Source of the DNA: Candidatus Saccharimonadota bacterium | GTDB taxonomy: Bacteria; Patescibacteriota; Saccharimonadia; Saccharimonadales; Saccharimonadaceae | Reading direction: 5' to 3' | Assembly (NCBI GenBank): GCA_016199685.1 | Contig: JACQGD010000095.1 | Span: forward strand, 1 to 9,196 | Length of the DNA stretch: 9,196 nucleotides | Shown here: positions 5,840 through 9,196 of the stretch, piece by piece | How positions within the stretch are numbered: position 1 is the stretch's first letter | Layout: each line of letters opens with the position of its first letter | Notes under the pieces: model-generated | Seen by the model: the letters and a program-made list of their open reading frames with translations, nothing else | The model's database searches: none | Told to the model about the DNA's origin: nothing | Program-made: the position numbers and the translations under genes

Positions 5840-6859
5840 CTATTTATCGGCTAGGGCTGGATGCGTTTTACCTAAATGATGAAACCCCTTTACGGTGACA
5901 CGCCTTCCTCGTGGCGTTCGTTCAATGAAGCCAATTTGTAGAAGATACGGCTCGTAGAAGTCCTCAATCGTCGTCGCCTCGTCTCCGGTAAGTGCTGCGA
6001 TCGTGTTAAGTCCGACAGGATTATCTCCATAATTATCAACCATACTATTAAGCAGCTGGCGGTCAGCTGGATCAAGTCCGAGCTCATCTATCTCAAGCAA
6101 CTCTAACGCTCTGTTTGTCGTTGGTTCATCGATAATACCGTCACCGTTAACATCAGCAAAGTCGCGCACGCGCTTTAGTAGTCGATTTGCAATACGAGGC
6201 GTAAGGCGTGCTCTTGTTGAAAGCATCGATGCCGCTTCCGGATGAATTTTTGTCTCTAAAATACCAGACGCGCGAGCTATGATATCACCAATTTCATTAG
6301 GGGTATAGAATTCAAGACGGTAGATATGTCCAAAACGGTCTCGAAGCGGTGCAGCGAGTGCACCAGTTCTGGTTGTTGCACCTATGACGGTAAATTTCGG
6401 AAGATCTAATCGAACACTTCGTGCCGCAGGGCCTTTACCAATAACGATATCTAGCTTGTAGTCTTCCATGGCACTATAAAGCACCTCTTCGACAGCTCGA
6501 CTAAGACGATGTATCTCATCGATAAAGAGTATGTCCCCATCTTGCAGGTTCGTAAGAATACTTGCGAGATCGCCTGCACGTTCAATCGCCGGACCAGCAG
6601 TAACGCGAATGTTTGCCCCCATCTCATTAGCAATGACCGTCGCCATCGTTGTCTTACCGAGTCCAGGAGGACCATACAGTAACACATGATCAATAGGTTC
6701 TGCACGCTTTTTTGCCGCATCAATAGCGAGCTTCAAGTTTTTCTTGAGACGTTCTTGCCCTATATAATCAGAAAAGAACTGTGGTCGGAGCGTTACCTCG
6801 ATTACCTGCTCGTCTTCATCATCATCGACGCTCGTATCCACTATTCGTTCTATTGCCAT
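5840..6859 (-). CDS. ruvB: RuvB, Holliday junction branch-migration ATPase
   Basis: Full-length RuvB of 339 residues, the usual size. AAA+ motifs are complete: Walker A GPPGLGKT (63-70), Walker B with DEIH (114-117), sensor 1 GATTR (160-164), arginine-finger segment LRDRF (172-176), and TPRIANRLL (220-228) of the sensor-2/lid region. The winged-helix DNA-binding domain follows and includes DNPVGLNTIAA and the near C-terminal RTPRGR. The YKLDIVIGKGPAARS segment is the beta-hairpin region that contacts RuvA. The hexamer drives branch migration with RuvA. Oddities: a linker with DVNGDGIID (236-244) that looks like an EF-hand loop, and separation from ruvA by the oppositely oriented kup gene. The start is the ATG at 6859-6857, 8 nt from its -10 box. 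Identification is certain. Confidence 0.97.
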   Translation of the reverse strand: MAIERIVDTSVDDDEDEQVIEVTLRPQFFSDYIGQERLKKNLKLAIDAAKKRAEPIDHVLLYGPPGLGKTTMATVIANEMGANIRVTAGPAIERAGDLASILTNLQDGDILFIDEIHRLSRAVEEVLYSAMEDYKLDIVIGKGPAARSVRLDLPKFTVIGATTRTGALAAPLRDRFGHIYRLEFYTPNEIGDIIARASGILETKIHPEAASMLSTRARLTPRIANRLLKRVRDFADVNGDGIIDEPTTNRALELLEIDELGLDPADRQLLNSMVDNYGDNPVGLNTIAALTGDEATTIEDFYEPYLLQIGFIERTPRGRRVTVKGFHHLGKTHPALADK

Positions 6860-6867
6860 TGTTCAAT

Positions 6868-6896
6868 ATTATACCATCATTCACTCCCGCAGATAA
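6868..6896 (-). promoter_or_regulatory. Extended -10 promoter of ruvB (leaderless)
   Basis: Minus strand TGG-TATAAT (6876-6868) with TTATCT (6896-6891) at 17 bp as a possible -35. The box ends 8 nt before the ruvB ATG and there is no Shine-Dalgarno. The -35 lies within the core of the divergent kup promoter. Confidence 0.6.
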
Positions 6897-6897
6897 G

Positions 6898-6906
6898 TGG
6901 TATACT
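6898..6906 (+). promoter_or_regulatory. Extended -10 promoter of kup (leaderless or near-leaderless)
   Basis: TGG-TATACT, ending 9 nt before the ATG at 6916. No recognisable -35 at 17 bp. No Shine-Dalgarno (the intervening bases are AAAAGCAAC). The predicted leader is 0-3 nt. Confidence 0.55.
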
Positions 6907-6915
6907 AAAAGCAAC

Positions 6916-8793
6916 ATGGTCAAAAAACGGCATAGTGGGCTTTTAGTCGTTGGCGCAATAGGCGTTGTATTTGGTGATATAGGTACAAGTCCACTCTATG
7001 TGCTGCAAGCAATTTTTGGTGTTTCTTCACTCAGTCTCACGCCCGAAGATATTCGCGGCGTCATATCACTCATCATTTGGTCAGTGACGCTCGTCGTTAC
7101 GGTTAAGTACATTAGTCTCATTATGCGAGCGAACAATCGAGGTGAAGGTGGCATTATGGCACTCATCGCCTTGATATGGCGAACACGCCTCGCGAAGCGC
7201 AAAAAGGCAGTCTTTACGATACTCAGTCTTATCGGCGTCTCTCTTTTCTTTGGAGACAGTATCATTACGCCCGCGATCTCTGTCTTGTCTGCAGTTGAAG
7301 GTACTAAACTGATTGCACCGCAGCTCACTCAATTTGTCGTCCCTATCACGTTAACTATCCTAGCAGGTCTTTTTGCGCTGCAATCAAAAGGCACTGGGAC
7401 AATTGGCGTCCTCTTTGGACCGATTATGATTGCTTGGTTTATTGTCTCTGCGATCGGTGGATTGATGCATGTCATCGACTATCCTGCTATATTGAGCGCG
7501 CTCCTCCCAGGAGTCGCCGTTGAGTTCTTCTTATCTCACCCCCTCCAAGGTTTTATCGCCATGGGAGCTGTCGTATTAGCTATCACAGGAACGGAGGCCC
7601 TCTACGCCGATATGGGCCACTTCGGACGTCCAGCAATCAGTCATGGGTGGCTACTACTCGTCTTTCCCGCGCTTCTTCTTACGTATCTCGGGCAAGGTGC
7701 ACTTGTTACCCAACACCCTGAAACGATTCACAGTCCATTCTTTCTCATGTTCCCACAGGAACTTCAATTGCCGGTCATTGTTCTTGCAACATTTGCGACA
7801 CTCATTGCTTCTCAGGCCGTTATTTCCGGCGCATTCTCACTTGCACGGCAAGCTGTTGCGCTCGGTTTCTTGCCTCGTCTTACAATAAAGCACACTTCGC
7901 GTGAAGAGGTAGGTCAAGTCTATCTACCCTTCTTGAATTGGATTATCGCGGGACTTGTCGCGATGGTTGTCATAGGCTTTGGAAGTGCTTCAAATCTCGC
8001 AAGCGCATTTGGAATGGCGGTTAGTGGTACACTCGCAATCGATACAATCCTATTTCTCGCTGTTATGTATTTAACCTGGAAACGCAAAATCATCGTCGTT
8101 GCAATTACTGGCATTCTCCTCCTGAGCGTTGACCTTCTTTTCTTATCATCAAGCTTTACGAAACTATTTCATGGAGCATGGCTCCCTATCGGCCTTGCAG
8201 TCGCTGCGTTCATCGTCTTAAGTACGTGGCATAAAGGACATCGAATTATTAGCCGAGAGCGCCATCTTCTTGAAGGCTCTTTGCAGGATTTCGTCAATAA
8301 GCTTCACCATTCACGCGTTCCTCGTATTCCGGGCTACGCAATTTACTTAGGCCATAATGTTGGCAATGCACCCCTCGCACTCCACATGACCGTCGATCAG
8401 CTCAAGGAACTTCATAAAAATGTTGTCGTTGTCAGCGTAAAAACCGCTCACATACCTCATGTGCCTGAGCGTTCGCGAATCGTTTTTGATGGGCTCGGCC
8501 ACCCACACGACAACATCAGCCATGTCACCCTCCAGTTTGGCTACAAAGATACTCCAAATGTCCCTCGTGCGCTCGAATATGCTCGACACCAAAGCGCTGA
8601 GATTGATTTCGATCCTCGAAAAGCGACATACTTCATCTCAATAGCTCAGCCAGTCGTCGGTCGTAACCATCGGATGTCCCGATGGCGCAAGCATCTCTAC
8701 CTTGCAATGATGCGCAATGCAAGTCGCCCGACTGATTTCTTTAAATTGCCGCTTGATCGCACGGTTGAGATGAGTTCATTTGTTGAACTATAA
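6916..8793 (+). CDS. kup: Kup-family potassium uptake protein
   Basis: A 625-residue Kup/HAK/KT transporter, close to the typical 620-630. It takes up K+ probably with H+. About 12 membrane helices occupy residues 8-450, and a cytoplasmic C-terminal domain follows. Hallmarks are GDIGTSPLY (20-28, with the conserved Asp), the RANNRGEGGI loop (71-80), FGDSIITPAIS (112-122), TGTEALYADMGHFG (224-237, with the conserved Glu), and LIASQAVISGAFSLARQAV further on. The C-terminal RVPRIPGYAIYLG-like segment and a terminal TVEMSSFVEL match the family's soluble end. The frame is open 135 bases further upstream, but that would overlap ruvB and lack motifs, so MVKKRHSG is taken as the start because the promoter and the N-terminal helix agree. 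It lies between ruvB and ruvA on the opposite strand. It ends 3 bp from the convergent ruvA stop. Confidence 0.95.
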   Translation: MVKKRHSGLLVVGAIGVVFGDIGTSPLYVLQAIFGVSSLSLTPEDIRGVISLIIWSVTLVVTVKYISLIMRANNRGEGGIMALIALIWRTRLAKRKKAVFTILSLIGVSLFFGDSIITPAISVLSAVEGTKLIAPQLTQFVVPITLTILAGLFALQSKGTGTIGVLFGPIMIAWFIVSAIGGLMHVIDYPAILSALLPGVAVEFFLSHPLQGFIAMGAVVLAITGTEALYADMGHFGRPAISHGWLLLVFPALLLTYLGQGALVTQHPETIHSPFFLMFPQELQLPVIVLATFATLIASQAVISGAFSLARQAVALGFLPRLTIKHTSREEVGQVYLPFLNWIIAGLVAMVVIGFGSASNLASAFGMAVSGTLAIDTILFLAVMYLTWKRKIIVVAITGILLLSVDLLFLSSSFTKLFHGAWLPIGLAVAAFIVLSTWHKGHRIISRERHLLEGSLQDFVNKLHHSRVPRIPGYAIYLGHNVGNAPLALHMTVDQLKELHKNVVVVSVKTAHIPHVPERSRIVFDGLGHPHDNISHVTLQFGYKDTPNVPRALEYARHQSAEIDFDPRKATYFISIAQPVVGRNHRMSRWRKHLYLAMMRNASRPTDFFKLPLDRTVEMSSFVEL

Positions 8794-8796
8794 GGT

Positions 8797-9195
8797 TTAA
8801 CCCTTTAGTGCCTGAGTGACGCGATCAGCAGTCGACAGGTCAGTTGGGATGCCTTCGAGTGCTTTTGTTGCATCGTTAAGGTTATAGCCAAGTGCCATAA
8901 GGGCTTCGAGCGCTTCATCAGTATGATTAATCTGCTGAGAAACACCAGTAAGACTGTTATTGTCATAACGAAGTGCCAAGCCTACTTTATCAGCGAGATC
9001 CACGACAACTCGTTCAGCAGTTTTCTTACCGACGCCACTCGCTTTAGTGACAAATGTCACGTCACTATTTGCTATAGCATTGCGAACAGCCTCACTATCA
9101 CCAAGTGAAAGAATGGCAAGTGCAGCTTTGGGGCCGACACCTTGAACTGTAATAAGGAGTTCGAATAATTTTTTAGCAGAGAGCGATGAGAAGCC
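8797..9195 (-). CDS. ruvA: RuvA, Holliday junction-binding subunit (5' truncated by window end)
   Basis: C-terminal 132 residues of RuvA; the frame remains open through the right edge, so the OB-fold domain I (about 60-65 residues) is outside. Visible are the first helix-hairpin-helix with LITVQGVGPKAALAILS, the second with VTKASGVGKKTAERVVVDL, a flexible linker, and domain III with DEALEALMALGYNLNDATKAL, which binds RuvB. An apparent GTG start at 9060 would remove the first hairpin and is not the real start. RuvA tetramers clamp four-way junctions and load RuvB rings. The stop TAA (8799-8797) faces the kup stop only 3 bp away. The partner ruvB lies about 2 kb further along the same strand, beyond kup. 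Confidence 0.93.
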   Translation of the reverse strand, partial: GFSSLSAKKLFELLITVQGVGPKAALAILSLGDSEAVRNAIANSDVTFVTKASGVGKKTAERVVVDLADKVGLALRYDNNSLTGVSQQINHTDEALEALMALGYNLNDATKALEGIPTDLSTADRVTQALKG

Positions 9196-9196
9196 A

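Noticed and set aside
6781..6915. Extended N-terminus of Kup from 6781
   Set aside because: It overlaps the ruvB coding region and both promoters, and lies outside the known Kup N-terminus.
6996..7332. Minus-strand open frames inside kup and other genes
   Set aside because: They are shadows of real coding frames. They lack promoters, start signals and recognisable protein features.
8791..8808. Hairpin between kup and ruvA (AAGG...CCTT)
   Set aside because: Only 4 bp of stem and no T-tract, too weak to call a terminator.

Overview
The window looks like a piece of a small, gene-dense Patescibacteria (CPR) genome, most likely Candidatus Saccharibacteria (TM7). The grounds are the pilMNO cluster with a Gram-positive-like small membrane partner, an isolated GFTVIE pilin, an N-terminally Pro-rich PH-domain membrane protein, almost no intergenic DNA, and several genes that seem to be read from leaderless mRNAs. 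TGA is a genuine stop here (pilM, recA and recX all end in TGA), which argues against the recoded Gracilibacteria/Absconditabacteria. The phylum assignment is inference from gene content, not a search result.

Layout: (1) 1-2060, plus strand: the 3' end of pilM, then pilN, pilO and a 95-residue single-pass membrane protein, joined by ATGA/TAATG overlaps. This is the inner-membrane platform of a type IV pilus/competence machine. (2) 2088-2663, plus: a two-domain PRC-barrel protein with its own promoter. (3) 4452-2654, minus: recA then recX, joined by ATGA. (4) 4584-5054, plus: a type IV prepilin, divergent from recA. (5) 5817-5065, minus: a membrane-anchored bacterial PH-domain protein. (6) 6859-5840, minus: ruvB. 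(7) 6916-8793, plus: a Kup potassium transporter. (8) 9195-8797, minus: the C-terminal two thirds of ruvA, running off the window. recA/recX and ruvA/ruvB are homologous-recombination genes; together with the pilus genes they would fit DNA uptake and recombination, although nothing in the window proves competence.

The most striking observation is in recA. Residues 1-265 are a canonical RecA core, but the reading frame then leaves the RecA family. The last RecA core strand and the whole C-terminal domain are replaced by about 114 residues that resemble a pyridoxamine 5'-phosphate oxidase-like (FMN-binding split-barrel) protein lacking its own first strand. This chimeric ORF is coupled by ATGA to recX. 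It is either a deletion-fusion in the genome, a new RecA architecture, or an assembly chimera, and read mapping would decide.

The second theme is promoter design. Five starts (PRC-barrel, pilin, PH protein, ruvB, kup) have a strong -10 box, four of them extended TGn-TATAMT, ending only 6-9 nt before the start codon and no Shine-Dalgarno. recA is the exception, with a leader and a GAGGGG site. Convergent gene pairs abut or overlap by a few bases and have no classical terminators. I saw no tRNA, rRNA, CRISPR, insertion sequence or riboswitch.
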